In this document: piece after piece, positions 1 to 8,480 of the stretch
How positions within the stretch are numbered: the stretch's first letter is position 1
Layout of the letters: each line of letters starts with the position of its first letter
NCBI GenBank assembly: GCA_947473045.1
Contig: CANJCO010000015.1
Coordinates: 1-64,000, forward strand
DNA: 64,000 nt
DNA from: Myxococcales bacterium
GTDB lineage: Bacteria > Myxococcota_A > Polyangia > Polyangiales > Polyangiaceae
Direction of reading: 5' to 3'
The notes under the pieces: model-generated
Database searches by the model: none
Seen by the model: the letters and a program-made list of their open reading frames with translations, nothing else
Told to the model about the DNA's origin: nothing
Made by a program: the position numbers and the translations under genes

Positions 1-219
1 GATGCTGTACGGAGGCCTCGCGCAGTACAGCAACGCCAGATGACGTCTCGATGGCTGACGAGCCGCGTTGCGGCGAGCGTTCAGCAGAGGTGCCCAGAGA
101 CGGAATCGCTCGATGCTGTACGGAGGCCTTGCGCAGTACAGCAACGCCAGATGACGTCTCGATGGCTGACGAGCCGCGTTGCGGCGAGCGTTCAGCAGAG
201 GTGCCCAGAGACGGAATCG
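1..219. repeat. 111-bp tandem repeat carrying the 3' end of tRNA-Phe
   Basis: Bases 1-108 and 112-219 are near-identical; the only difference I see is C19 against T130. The period is 111 bp. Each unit ends with the same 18 bp, which in the second copy (202-219) are the 3' terminal bases of the tRNA-Phe gene. Each unit also has an 8-bp perfect inverted repeat with a 14-nt loop (3-10/25-32 and 114-121/136-143). The window opens exactly on a repeat unit, so more copies may lie upstream. The arrangement resembles the E. coli tyrT (rtT) repeats, tandem units downstream of a tRNA that each repeat its last 19 bp. That comparison is inference. Confidence 0.9.
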
Positions 220-274
220 AACCGCCGACACGGGGATTTTCAATCCCCTGCTCTACCAACTGAGCTATCTGGGC
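202..274 (-). tRNA. tRNA-Phe (anticodon GAA)
   Basis: Read on the reverse strand, this 73-nt segment folds into a full cloverleaf: 7-bp acceptor GCCCAGA/TCTGGGC, D arm GCTC/GAGC, anticodon stem GGGGA/TCCCC around a loop with GAA, and a T arm with TTCGATT. The discriminator base is A. CCA is not encoded, since the next genomic bases read CCT, so CCA would be added after transcription. The last 18 nt recur 111 bp downstream in the neighbouring repeat unit. Confidence 0.96.
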
Positions 275-309
275 CCCGGCGCGCCTTTTACCGCCGCCTG
301 AGGGGCCGG

Positions 310-338
310 AAAGTCGCCCAATTTCGGCCGACTGTCAA
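310..338 (-). promoter_or_regulatory. candidate sigma70-type promoter of tRNA-Phe
   Basis: On the reverse strand there is a perfect TTGACA at 338-333. After 17 bp comes GACTTT at 315-310, a poor -10 match, followed by GC-rich sequence of the kind found at stable-RNA promoters. Transcription would begin about 30 nt before the tRNA. The -35 is convincing and the -10 is not. Confidence 0.4.
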
Positions 339-376
339 GCGTGCGATTGCACCACGCATTGCACGCTGCGGCATCG

Positions 377-382
377 TATAGT
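377..382 (+). promoter_or_regulatory. candidate -10 box upstream of the kinase gene
   Basis: TATAGT lies 61 bp before the ATG of the kinase gene and is the only AT-rich hexamer of promoter type in this intergenic region. No clear -35 is present at 16-18 bp. Two direct ATTGCAC heptamers sit at 346-352 and 358-364, just upstream, and could be a regulator site. Weak prediction. Confidence 0.3.
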
Positions 383-443
383 CGCCGTTTCCGAGCGCAC
401 CCGAAAACCGGCGCCAACTGGCTGCCGTAGCTCAAGATGAACC

Positions 444-2546
444 ATGGAAGATCCCCTCGGCCTCGTAGGCACTGTCATCGACGACAAGTATCAAGTCGAG
501 TCGCTTGTCGGCGAGGGCGGGTTCGCCATCGTTTACAAAGCCACGCATATTCTTTTCAAAAGACCGGTCGCCATCAAGGCGTTTCGCGCGCTGAGCGACT
601 TCGGCCTCGAGTCCCGCGATCGGCTGATGAGCGAGTTTGTGCAGGAGGGGCGGCTTCTCGCCGAGCTTTCGGAGCGCAGCGCGGCCATCGTGCAGGCGCG
701 CGACATCGGCACGCTCATCACGCGCAAGGGCGACTGGATCCCCTACATGGTGCTCGAGTGGCTCGAGGGCGCCTCGCTCGAGCAGGTTTTCGAGCGAGAG
801 AACGCGTCGAGGCTCCCGCCCCGCACGACGGCCGAAGCGATCGACTTGCTCGAGCCCATCGCCGAAGCCCTGTCGCTCGCGCATAAAATCGGCATCGCGC
901 ATCGCGACGTGAAGCCCGCGAACATGTTCATCATCGGCGATCCGAGAGGCGACGACGCTGTCGTGAAGCTGCTCGACTTCGGCATCGCGAAGGTCGTGCA
1001 GGACGTTCAAAAGCTCGGCGGTTCGTTTCAGAAGACGTCGGGGGTGATCACTTCGTTTACGCCCGGCTACGCTGCGCCGGAGCAATTCTCACGCACCCAC
1101 GGGTCGACCGGCCCGTGGACCGACGTGTTTGCCTTCGCGCTTGTGGTCACCGAGGCCGTCGCCGGCCGGCAGGCGCTCAGCGGCGATACGCTCGTTCAAG
1201 TCGGCTACGCGTCCTCCGACCCGTACGCGCGACCTACGCCGCGCGCGTGCGGCGCGATTGTCTCCGACCAGGTCGAGGCGGTGTTCGCGAAGGCGCTCGC
1301 GGTCGCCATCGCCGATCGCCATCAAACTGCGGCGGAATTCTGGGTCGCGCTCCGCGAAGCCGCAGGGCTCGCCGCGCCGCGGGCGCCCGCATTTGGCGGA
1401 CTCACGCGTCCGGGCGCTACATCGCCCCCGCACTCGGTCGCCTCAGTGCGCGGCGTCGATCTCGAAAAAACGCAGGCCGTCGCCGCCTCCGAGCGGGAGG
1501 CTCCCGCCCTTGGCACGACTGGCACGACGGTGACGCCTTCCGCGTTCCCCCAGCCGAATTCACCCGCAGGCCGCTCCCGGGCGGTCCTCGCAGTCGCCGC
1601 GCTCGTTGCCCTCGCTGCCGCCGCCGCCGCCGGCGTCGCGCTGGTCGGCCGGCAACCGGCGTCTGGGCCGAGCGCGCAACCGGCTCCGAGCGCGCCTCCG
1701 GTCGCCGCAGCCGCGCCTGCCAAGCTCTCGTGCCCCAAGGGCATGGCGCTCGTCGAGGGTGGCGATTTTTATATGGGCTCGAGCGATCTCAAGGCCCTCG
1801 ATAATGAAAAGCCCTCCCATTCGGTGTCCATAGGTACTTACTGCATCGACCTGACCGAAGTCACCGTCGAGGCTTACAAAGCGTGCAGCGACGTGGGCAA
1901 GTGCCCGCCGGCGGGTCGCGAGAACGCATTCGACGGTCTCGACGAGCCCCTCAAGAAGATCACCGATCCGCTCTGCAATATTCGCGAGCCGTCGGCCAAA
2001 GCGAGTCATCCCATCAACTGCGTCGACTGGGAGATGGCGGCCAATTATTGCGCCAAGGCGGGCGGGCACCTCCCAACTGAGGCCGAGTGGGAGTACGCCG
2101 CTCGGGGGCCCGATGGCCGCGCTTATCCGTGGGGCGACGACGCACCCGGCGCGCACTTTCTCAACGCGTGCGGCAGCGAGTGCATGGCGTGGGGCAAGAA
2201 GAACCGGGCGGCGGGGCAGGTGACCTTCGCCGCGATGTATCCCGGCGATGACGGGTTCGCCAACACGGCCCCTGTGGGCTCGTTTCCCGAGGGCCGCTCC
2301 CGCTTCGGCCTGTCTGACGTCGTCGGCAACGTGTGGGAGTGGACCGGTGACTTCTATGCGCAATACACAAAAGACGCGCAGAAAGACCCAACTGGCCCGA
2401 AGTCCGGCGAGGAGGGGCGGGTGGCTCGGGGCGGCGCGTGGAACGGCGGCGATCCGTCGTGGGTCCGCCCCACGTTCCGCTTTCATTTCGCGCCCGGAAG
2501 CCGCAGCTACGGCGTGGGCTTCCGCTGCGCGCACGCGCCGCAGTGA
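444..2546 (+). CDS. Ser/Thr protein kinase with membrane anchor and C-terminal FGE-like domain
   Basis: A 700-residue protein. Residues about 16-290 form a Hanks-type kinase: glycine loop GEGGF, catalytic Lys45 in VAIK, HRD at 153-155, Asp178 of DFG, so it looks catalytically intact. A Pro/Ala-rich linker leads to one hydrophobic segment (about 381-403), and from about 430 there is a sulfatase-modifying-factor (FGE/SUMF1) fold with the GNVWEW and GFRC motifs. The topology puts the kinase in the cytoplasm and the FGE-like domain outside. The CxxxxC pair used by true formylglycine-generating enzymes is not visible (the region reads WVRPTFRF), so the outer domain is more likely a ligand-binding or sensor module than an FGE. 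The gene is monocistronic, converging on the next gene 10 bp away. Confidence 0.93.
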   Translation: MEDPLGLVGTVIDDKYQVESLVGEGGFAIVYKATHILFKRPVAIKAFRALSDFGLESRDRLMSEFVQEGRLLAELSERSAAIVQARDIGTLITRKGDWIPYMVLEWLEGASLEQVFERENASRLPPRTTAEAIDLLEPIAEALSLAHKIGIAHRDVKPANMFIIGDPRGDDAVVKLLDFGIAKVVQDVQKLGGSFQKTSGVITSFTPGYAAPEQFSRTHGSTGPWTDVFAFALVVTEAVAGRQALSGDTLVQVGYASSDPYARPTPRACGAIVSDQVEAVFAKALAVAIADRHQTAAEFWVALREAAGLAAPRAPAFGGLTRPGATSPPHSVASVRGVDLEKTQAVAASEREAPALGTTGTTVTPSAFPQPNSPAGRSRAVLAVAALVALAAAAAAGVALVGRQPASGPSAQPAPSAPPVAAAAPAKLSCPKGMALVEGGDFYMGSSDLKALDNEKPSHSVSIGTYCIDLTEVTVEAYKACSDVGKCPPAGRENAFDGLDEPLKKITDPLCNIREPSAKASHPINCVDWEMAANYCAKAGGHLPTEAEWEYAARGPDGRAYPWGDDAPGAHFLNACGSECMAWGKKNRAAGQVTFAAMYPGDDGFANTAPVGSFPEGRSRFGLSDVVGNVWEWTGDFYAQYTKDAQKDPTGPKSGEEGRVARGGAWNGGDPSWVRPTFRFHFAPGSRSYGVGFRCAHAPQ

Positions 2547-2556
2547 GGGCGGCGCG

Positions 2557-2817
2557 CTACTTCGCCTTGAGCACGCGCGCGCCGGGAATTTTCGCCGCGT
2601 CGAGCTGCTCGGCGCCCTTGGTGTAGAGCTCGGTAAACCCGCATTTTCGGCAGATATAAGCCTGCAGGCGCCCGTACTCCTGATCGTCCCGCCAGTCGAA
2701 CTCAACCACGTGAACCACGAGGGGCTTCACGTTCAGGTCATCGTCGCGATCGGCGATTTGAGGTACGAACAAAATCTCGTCGTGACTGCACTTGGGACAG
2801 CGGCTGGTTTGACGCAC
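2557..2817 (-). CDS. small zinc-ribbon protein
   Basis: An 86-residue protein with two knuckles, CPKC near residue 7 and CRKC near residue 56, giving a four-Cys zinc ribbon. A mixed charged and hydrophobic strand region (DDDLNVKPLVVHVVEFDW) lies between them. It resembles predicted nucleic-acid-binding zinc-ribbon proteins, but nothing shows what it binds. It is transcribed divergently from the lipoprotein gene at 2841 with only 23 bp between start codons, so any promoters must overlap the coding ends. Function unknown. Confidence 0.8.
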   Translation of the reverse strand: MRQTSRCPKCSHDEILFVPQIADRDDDLNVKPLVVHVVEFDWRDDQEYGRLQAYICRKCGFTELYTKGAEQLDAAKIPGARVLKAK

Positions 2818-2840
2818 GCATTTACGTTATCAGAGCGCTC

Positions 2841-3416
2841 GTGAAGCGCGCACGACTCCTCGCGTTTGCTCTGGTGCTGGGCGGCTGCACTTGCGGTAAG
2901 GCGCAGCCCGCGCCCGACGGCGGGGTGGCCGAGTCGCCCGAAGCCGCGGCGCAGGCCGAAATCATCGGGCGCCCGCCCGAGGTCGAGCAGCTGTGGAGCG
3001 ACGCGCGCGAAGGCGATGAGACTGAGCTCGCACGTCTCGCCGATCGCGAGGGCGCGGCCGGGCTCGTCGAACGCGCGACCGACCCGCGGTTTCGGGTCAC
3101 CGCGCTGCAGGCGATGGGCTCGTCGCGCGGCTTCGCGGCGCTTCCGACGCTCGGCCTCGCGGCCAGAAATGGCGCCGAGAGTGAAGCGCTGATGGCCGTC
3201 GACAGCGCCGCTCAGCTCGCCGCGGCCAAGCGCAGGCAAGTCGAGCCCGACGAGGCCGATGAGCTCCGCGAAGGTTGCGCGGCGCTGCTCGCGTCTGCGA
3301 AAGACGCTTCGCGTCCGCGCCTCGTGCGCGTGGGCGCCGTACGCACGTTGCGCATGCTCGTCGACCGCTGCGGCGTCAAAGCGGGCGACATCCCTACGGA
3401 CGTTGACGTAAAATAG
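2841..3416 (+). CDS. lipoprotein with HEAT-like helical repeats
   Basis: It starts with GTG. The N-terminus is a lipoprotein signal: MKRAR, a hydrophobic run, then the lipobox LGGC at about residues 13-16, followed by an Asp/Gly-rich tether. The mature part, about 170 residues, is almost all alpha-helical with Ala/Leu/Arg-rich helices and phrases such as FRVTALQAMGS that are typical of HEAT/armadillo-type scaffolds. It lies 7 bp upstream of the PilT/PilU-type ATPase and is probably cotranscribed. A role in pilus function is possible but rests only on that spacing. Confidence 0.78.
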   Translation: MKRARLLAFALVLGGCTCGKAQPAPDGGVAESPEAAAQAEIIGRPPEVEQLWSDAREGDETELARLADREGAAGLVERATDPRFRVTALQAMGSSRGFAALPTLGLAARNGAESEALMAVDSAAQLAAAKRRQVEPDEADELREGCAALLASAKDASRPRLVRVGAVRTLRMLVDRCGVKAGDIPTDVDVK

Positions 3417-3423
3417 TCCGTTT

Positions 3424-4494
3424 ATGAGCGACAGCCCCTACGAGCACGAGAGCTTCCTGGTCCAACTGCTCGCCAAGGCGGTGGCCGCGAAGGCGAGCGA
3501 CGTGCATCTCAAGGTGGGGCAGCCTCCTGGCGCGCGGGTGCGCGGCGGGATGGTCTATTTTCGCTCCGATCCGCTGAAGCCGGCCGATACCGAGGCGTTG
3601 GCGCGGCATCTCATCAAAGATCCGGCGATCTCCGCGCAGCTGTCCACCTTGCGCGAGCATGACACGGCGTACGCGGCGTCGGGGGTGGGGCGTTTTCGAG
3701 TCAACGTCTACCGGCAGCGCGGCACGCTCGCCATCGTCATGCGCGCCATTCCGCTGCAAATCCCGACGTTCGAAGAGCTCGGAGCGCCGGCTGCGTCTGT
3801 CGGCCTCGCCGAAAAAGACCGCGGGCTCGTGCTCGTGGTCGGAGCCGCCGGCAACGGCAAGAGCTCGACCCTCGCGGCGATGATCGGGCACCTCAATCAC
3901 ACGCAGTCGCTTCACGTGGTCACCATCGAAGACCCGATCGAGTTCCTTCACTCCGACGACAAATCGAGCGTAAGCCAGCGCGAGATCGGCATCGACACGA
4001 GCAGCTTCGCCGACGCCCTGCGCGCGGCGCTGCGTCAGGATCCCGACGTGATTCTCGTCGGCGAGATTCGCGACGAGCTCACCATGGAAATCGCGCTGAA
4101 GGCAGCTGAAACAGGGCACCTCGTGCTCTCAACGCTCCACACGCCCGACGTGGCCCGAACGGTCGGGCGCATGCTCTCGCTCGCGCCAAAGGGGCAGCCC
4201 GGATCGACCGACGAGCTGCGGGAGCGCATCGGCGACGCGCTGCAAGGCATCATCGCGCAGCGGCTCATTCCGCGCAAAGACGGGCAGGGGCTCGTGCTCG
4301 CGGCCGAAGTGCTGGTGGCGACCGGCACTGTGCGCGAGACCATCAAGCGCCCCGAGCACAACCCGCCGCTGAAGGACCTCATGGAAAAGGGCGCGCACCC
4401 TTACGGCATGCAGACCTTCGAGATGCACCTCAAGCAGCTCGCCGCAGCCGGCATCGTCGACAAAGACGTCGCGCGCGCCGCCGCGGGATTTTAG
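3424..4494 (+). CDS. PilT/PilU-family type IV pilus retraction ATPase
   Basis: A 356-residue hexameric secretion ATPase of the PilT/PilU group. These proteins depolymerise type IV pili at the inner membrane and power twitching. Visible motifs are an N-terminal PAS-like region with SDVHL, the Walker A loop GAAGNGKSS (about 140-148), the Asp box IEDPIEF, the Walker B/His-box region ending VILVGEIRD (about 209-217), and STLHT. The usual Walker A is GPTGSGKST. The variant here, with Asn before GKS and Ser instead of Thr, suggests a PilU-like or second PilT copy rather than the main retraction motor. No other pil gene is in the window. The 3' end converges on the receiver gene. Confidence 0.9.
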   Translation: MSDSPYEHESFLVQLLAKAVAAKASDVHLKVGQPPGARVRGGMVYFRSDPLKPADTEALARHLIKDPAISAQLSTLREHDTAYAASGVGRFRVNVYRQRGTLAIVMRAIPLQIPTFEELGAPAASVGLAEKDRGLVLVVGAAGNGKSSTLAAMIGHLNHTQSLHVVTIEDPIEFLHSDDKSSVSQREIGIDTSSFADALRAALRQDPDVILVGEIRDELTMEIALKAAETGHLVLSTLHTPDVARTVGRMLSLAPKGQPGSTDELRERIGDALQGIIAQRLIPRKDGQGLVLAAEVLVATGTVRETIKRPEHNPPLKDLMEKGAHPYGMQTFEMHLKQLAAAGIVDKDVARAAAGF

Positions 4495-4504
4495 CAGGGC
4501 TTCG

Positions 4505-4870
4505 CTACGCGACCTGCTGAGCGCCGACCCACGCCAGCAGCGCGTCGATGCCGTCGTCTTTGCTGAACACGCGCCCCAGCGCGGCGGCGCGGGCGAGGGC
4601 GGGAGGCTTGTTGCTGCTCGAGAAGAACGCCACGCGCAGCGCGCGATTGCCCGCGAGCAGGCGCCCAGCGCTCACTGTGCCGCAGGCGTCGCCGAGCTCC
4701 AAATCGAAGACGGCGAAGTTGAGCGAAGCGCCCTCGACGGCGCCGCACTGCGCTTCGGTCGACGCCTCGATGACTTCGAATCCGAGCCTTTCGAGCTTGC
4801 GCCGGAGCACGCGCAGCACGATGGGGCTGTCGTCGGCGATGAGGATTTTGAAAGGGCGAACGCTGGCCAT
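4505..4870 (-). CDS. stand-alone receiver-domain response regulator
   Basis: 121 residues, start chosen at the ATG followed by [12 protein letters not shown]. The CheY fold is complete: acidic pair in IADDSP, phospho-acceptor Asp in FAVFDLE, conserved Ser in VAFFSSS and Lys in VFSKDD. There is no output domain, so it would act by protein-protein contact like CheY or a phosphorelay intermediate. It is divergent from the MBL hydrolase gene across a 216-bp region that holds two inverted repeats. Confidence 0.9.
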   Translation of the reverse strand: MASVRPFKILIADDSPIVLRVLRRKLERLGFEVIEASTEAQCGAVEGASLNFAVFDLELGDACGTVSAGRLLAGNRALRVAFFSSSNKPPALARAAALGRVFSKDDGIDALLAWVGAQQVA

Positions 4871-5086
4871 GGTTCTGGCCCCCCCGCGGTTACTGTGCCT
4901 CCACGGTTGGGTTGTCAGGCAACAATCTCCGGCGCGCTCCATTTCAGCGCGGGGCTGATCCGAAATGGATCGCACGGCTCGCCGTGCAGCTGCGAAAACA
5001 GACAAAATACGCGCGGCACGCGGATTGAAGGCAGTGGCCTTCGAAGGTCCGCGGACGGTCGCGGCCCCAGCGAGAGGAGCCGGCTC
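4871..5086. promoter_or_regulatory. divergent intergenic region with two inverted repeats
   Basis: This region separates the receiver gene (reverse) from the MBL hydrolase gene (forward). It contains the 7-bp inverted repeat CCATTTC/GAAATGG at 4939-4945 and 4962-4968, and the 7-bp repeat GCACGGC/GCCGTGC separated by 2 bp at 4972-4987. The second reads as a 16-bp near-palindrome. Either could bind a dimeric regulator shared by the two genes. A clear Shine-Dalgarno, GAGAGGAG, precedes the forward gene. No good -35/-10 pair was found. Confidence 0.5.
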
Positions 5087-5935
5087 ATGAAAGTTCGATT
5101 TTGGGGTGTTCGCGGCAGCATTGCATCGCCCGGACCGGAGACGGCGGGCGTCGGAGGCAACACGAGCTGCGTCGAGATTGTTGCCGGAAGCGAGCGGATC
5201 ATCCTCGATGCCGGCACCGGCCTTCGGCGGCTCGGAGACGAGATGTTGCGGCAAGGCGCGCACAAGGCGACGCTGCTGCTGTCGCACTTTCACTGGGATC
5301 ACATTCAGGGCCTACCGTTCTTCGCGCCGGCCTATCTACCTGCAACTGAGTTGCATATCGTTGGCGGCTCCGACGGGCGGCACACCCTGCGCGAAAAGCT
5401 CGGCCGGCAGATGACCGAGCCGCACTTTCCGGTGCAGCTCGACGATCTGCCCGCGACCTTGAGCATGCGGGAGGTCAAGCCCGGGCAGACGTTCGCGATC
5501 GGCGAAGCGAGGGTGACCGTCGCGCGGCTCAACCATCCCGGCGGCGTCTACGCGTATCGCATCGAGCACGAGGGCAGCGTCGTCGTGTTCGCGACCGACA
5601 CCGAGCACTACGCCTGCCTCGACCCTGTGCTCCGCAAGCTGGCCAAAGGCGCGGACGTGCTCATCTATGACGCCCAGTACACTCCCGAGGAGTACGCAGG
5701 CTCGGCGGGGCGATCGAAGGTCGGCTGGGGGCACTCGACTTACGTCGCCGGGGCGGAGCTCGCGAGCGCCGCCGACGTCGGAAAGCTCGTGCTGTTCCAC
5801 CACGATCCGCAGCGCACCGATGCGGGCGTGGTCGACATCGAGGCCCGCGCCCGCGCGCTGTTCGGCGATTCGGTGGCGGCGCGCGAGGGCATGGCGATCG
5901 ACCTCGGTCCGGCGGTCAGTGAACGCGCGGCGTAG
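5087..5935 (+). CDS. MBL-fold metallo-hydrolase (PhnP/RNase Z-like superfamily)
   Basis: 282 residues. The ATG at 5087 is chosen because GAGAGGAG lies at the right distance and the family begins with a [11 protein letters not shown]-type strand. The zinc site HFHWDH (HxHxDH) and the later metal ligands in LNHPGG, FATDTE and GHST are present. The layout matches COG1235-type beta-lactamase-fold hydrolases, which include cyclic phosphodiesterases and phosphoribosyl cyclic phosphodiesterases; the substrate cannot be told from sequence. It lies 74 bp upstream of the sigma-54 activator on the same strand. Confidence 0.9.
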   Translation: MKVRFWGVRGSIASPGPETAGVGGNTSCVEIVAGSERIILDAGTGLRRLGDEMLRQGAHKATLLLSHFHWDHIQGLPFFAPAYLPATELHIVGGSDGRHTLREKLGRQMTEPHFPVQLDDLPATLSMREVKPGQTFAIGEARVTVARLNHPGGVYAYRIEHEGSVVVFATDTEHYACLDPVLRKLAKGADVLIYDAQYTPEEYAGSAGRSKVGWGHSTYVAGAELASAADVGKLVLFHHDPQRTDAGVVDIEARARALFGDSVAAREGMAIDLGPAVSERAA

Positions 5936-6009
5936 CGGCAGCGGGGCGAGCGGCTACTATGCTGGAGCATGCGCTGGCGCCACGGTCGGGCGGCGCTCCA
6001 GGCAACGCC

Positions 6010-7482
6010 ATGTCCACGCGCCTCTCCCTTCTGGTTGATCTCGCCTCGATGCTCTCGCGCGAGATCGATCTCGACGCGCTGCTGCACGTGGCCGGCGAGC
6101 GCCTCGCGAGCGCGCTGTCAGCCGATCGCGCGACCATCTGGCTGATCGACGCCGGTCGCGGCGAGCTCGTGGCGCGCGTGGCGATGCTGCCCGAGCTGTC
6201 GGAGCTGCGGCAGCCGATGTCACGAGGGGTCGCGGGGCACGTGGCGCGCACCGGCGAAGTGGTGCGCCTGAGCGACGCCGCGCGTGATCCGCGCTTCGAT
6301 CCGTCGGCCGACAAAGCCACAGGCTACGTCTCGCGCTCGATGCTCGTGGCGCCCATTCGCGACGACGTCGCAGGGCCCGTGCGCGGGGTGGTGCAAGTGC
6401 TCAACAAGCACGAAGGCGTGTTCGACGAGCAGGACGAAGCCTACCTCGCGGCGCTCGCCACGCAGCTCGGTCGCGCGCTGTCGCTCACTACGCTTCGCGC
6501 TGAAAATAGCCGTGATCCGGGCGTTACCCTGCGCGGCCCGTTCAACCGGATCGTGGGCACGAGCCCCGCGCTGCGCGAGGCCTACGAGCGCGTGACGCTC
6601 GCTGCGCAGACCGACGCGACGGTGCTTTTTCGAGGCGCCACGGGCACAGGCAAGGGGCTGTTCGCGAGGGCAGTGCACGTCAACTCGAAGCGCCAGGCCG
6701 GCCCGATGGTCGTCGTCGACTGCACGACGCTCCCCGCGCAGCTCGTGGAGAGCGAGCTGTTTGGGCACGAGCGCGGCGCGTTTACCGGCGCCGATCGGCG
6801 CGTGCTCGGCAAGGTTGAATCGGCACAGTCGGGCACTTTGTTCATCGACGAAATCGGCGATCTCCCGCCCGAGCTTCAGGGCAAGCTGCTTCGCCTGCTA
6901 CAGGACCGCGCGTTCGAGCGCGTGGGCGGGCGCCAGACGCTCGACGCCGATGTTCGCATCGTGTGCGCGACGCACCGCGATCTCGGCGCGCTGGTCGCCG
7001 CCGGTCGCTTCCGCGAAGACTTGTATTACCGCGTGAAAGTCGTTGAAATCACGCTGCCCACGCTTCGCGAGCGCGGCCCGGGCGAGATCGAGGCCCTCGC
7101 GCGGCATTTCGCTTCAATGTACTCCGCGCGCCACGCAAGGCCCGCTGCGACCTTCACTGCGCGCGCCATGCAAGGCCTCGTCGATCACGGCTGGCCGGGC
7201 AACGTGCGCGAGCTGGAGCACTTCATCGAGAGCGCGATCGTGCTCTCGCCGTCGGGCGTGATCGACGTCGCGCCTGCGCACGCCGCCCGCCACGCGGCCG
7301 TAAATCAGGCCGATCACGCGTCGCTTCCGCTCGACTTGCCGCTGGGCGAAGCCAGCCGGCGCTACGCCGAGCGCGTCGTAGCGCGCCACCATGGCAACAA
7401 GTCGCTCGCGGCGAAGTCGCTCGGCATCGGACGCAACACCCTGGCGCGACTGCTCGGTCTGCCTTCGCTCGAAGAGAAATAG
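6010..7482 (+). CDS. GAF-domain sigma-54-dependent transcriptional activator
   Basis: About 490 residues from this ATG; an in-frame ATG at 5959 would add 17. The order is GAF sensor (about 10-160), AAA+ domain (about 180-400), then a C-terminal Fis-type helix-turn-helix ([18 protein letters not shown]). Walker A GATGTGKG (about 209-216), the sigma-54 contact loop GAFTGA (about 256-261), Walker B FIDEIGD and the arginine-finger region are all intact, so it should open sigma-54 promoters. The GAF domain suggests control by a small ligand rather than by phosphorylation. A candidate target within the window is the -24/-12 site at 59488, though no link is shown. Confidence 0.93.
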   Translation: MSTRLSLLVDLASMLSREIDLDALLHVAGERLASALSADRATIWLIDAGRGELVARVAMLPELSELRQPMSRGVAGHVARTGEVVRLSDAARDPRFDPSADKATGYVSRSMLVAPIRDDVAGPVRGVVQVLNKHEGVFDEQDEAYLAALATQLGRALSLTTLRAENSRDPGVTLRGPFNRIVGTSPALREAYERVTLAAQTDATVLFRGATGTGKGLFARAVHVNSKRQAGPMVVVDCTTLPAQLVESELFGHERGAFTGADRRVLGKVESAQSGTLFIDEIGDLPPELQGKLLRLLQDRAFERVGGRQTLDADVRIVCATHRDLGALVAAGRFREDLYYRVKVVEITLPTLRERGPGEIEALARHFASMYSARHARPAATFTARAMQGLVDHGWPGNVRELEHFIESAIVLSPSGVIDVAPAHAARHAAVNQADHASLPLDLPLGEASRRYAERVVARHHGNKSLAAKSLGIGRNTLARLLGLPSLEEK

Positions 7483-7493
7483 CCCGCCCCCGA

Positions 7494-7522
7494 TTGGCCC
7501 GCGCACGCGTTTTTGCTAACTT
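7494..7522 (+). promoter_or_regulatory. candidate promoter of bioB, near-leaderless
   Basis: TTGGCC (7494-7499), a 17-bp spacer and TAACTT (7517-7522) form a reasonable sigma70-type promoter. The predicted start of transcription falls only 3-4 nt before the ATG at 7533, so the transcript would have almost no leader. This also argues against the in-frame TTG at 7494 as the bioB start. Confidence 0.45.
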
Positions 7523-7532
7523 GGCGACCCTC

Positions 7533-8474
7533 ATGCCGACGTTGAAAGAAGTCCGGGCCCTTTACGATTTGCCCCTGCTCACGCTGCTCGACCGCGCGAG
7601 AGCCGCGCACCGCGAGACATTCGAAGACAACGAGGTGCAGCTGTGCACGTTGCTCAGCGTCAAAACGGGTGGCTGCGCCGAAGACTGCAGCTACTGCCCG
7701 CAGTCGAGCCACCACGACACGTTCGTCGAGCCCGAAAAAACAGTGTCGGTCAGCGACGTCATCGCCTCGGCGCGTCGCGCCAAAGAGCTCGGCTCCACCC
7801 GCTTTTGCATGGGCTGGGCGTGGCGCGAAATCAAGGACGGCCCCGCGTTCGACCACATGCTCGACATGGTCAAGGGCGTAAAGTCGGTTGGCGTCGAAGC
7901 GTGCGTCACGGCCGGAATGATCACCGAAGGGCAGGCGGCGCGCTTGAAAGACGCCGGCCTCGACTCTTACAACCACAACCTCGACACCAGCCGCGACAAC
8001 TACAAATCGATCATCAAGACCCGCACCTTCGACGATCGACTCGCCACGCTCGAGCGCGTCAATCAAGCGGGTATCTCGGTGTGCTCGGGCGGCATCATCG
8101 GCATGGGCGAGTCGGTCGACGATCGCTGCAGCATGCTCGCCACGCTCGCGAGCCTGTCTCCGCAGCCGGGCAGCGTTCCCATCAACGCGCTGGTGGCTGT
8201 AGCTGGAACGCCGCTCGAGCACATGCCTCCGGTCGATCCGCTCGACATGGTGCGAATGATCGCCGTGGCCCGCCTGCTGATGCCGAAAGCGCGCGTTCGT
8301 TTGTCGGCCGGTCGCTCGGCGCTGTCGCGCGAGGCGCAGCTGATGTGCATGTACGCCGGCGCCAATTCGATTTTCTACGGCGACACCCTGCTCACGACGC
8401 CCAACCCTGAAGAGGCCGACGATCTCGCGCTCATTCGCGAGGCGGGGCTGTCGCCGATGGCGCCGGCTCCCTGA
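7533..8474 (+). CDS. bioB: biotin synthase
   Basis: 313 residues. BioB is a radical-SAM enzyme that inserts sulfur into dethiobiotin. The CxxxCxxC cluster ligands (CAEDCSYC, near residue 50) are present. The Cys ligands of the auxiliary 2Fe-2S cluster lie in the regions around FCMG, EACVTAG and VCSGG, and the late Arg is in RLSAGRS. Length and spacing are normal for the family. The ATG at 7533 is preferred over TTG 7494. No other bio gene is adjacent. The gene converges on the GT39-like gene 6 bp away. Confidence 0.97.
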   Translation: MPTLKEVRALYDLPLLTLLDRARAAHRETFEDNEVQLCTLLSVKTGGCAEDCSYCPQSSHHDTFVEPEKTVSVSDVIASARRAKELGSTRFCMGWAWREIKDGPAFDHMLDMVKGVKSVGVEACVTAGMITEGQAARLKDAGLDSYNHNLDTSRDNYKSIIKTRTFDDRLATLERVNQAGISVCSGGIIGMGESVDDRCSMLATLASLSPQPGSVPINALVAVAGTPLEHMPPVDPLDMVRMIAVARLLMPKARVRLSAGRSALSREAQLMCMYAGANSIFYGDTLLTTPNPEEADDLALIREAGLSPMAPAP

Positions 8475-8480
8475 CTGCGG

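Noticed and set aside
1-219. tRNA 3'-end repeat as a phage or island attachment site
   Set aside because: The repeats are tandem and only 111 bp apart, with no integrase or cargo between them.
1560-2705. Reverse frame of over 380 codons across the kinase C-terminal half
   Set aside because: It is antisense to the FGE-like domain and composed of Arg/Ala/Pro shadow sequence without a recognisable motif.
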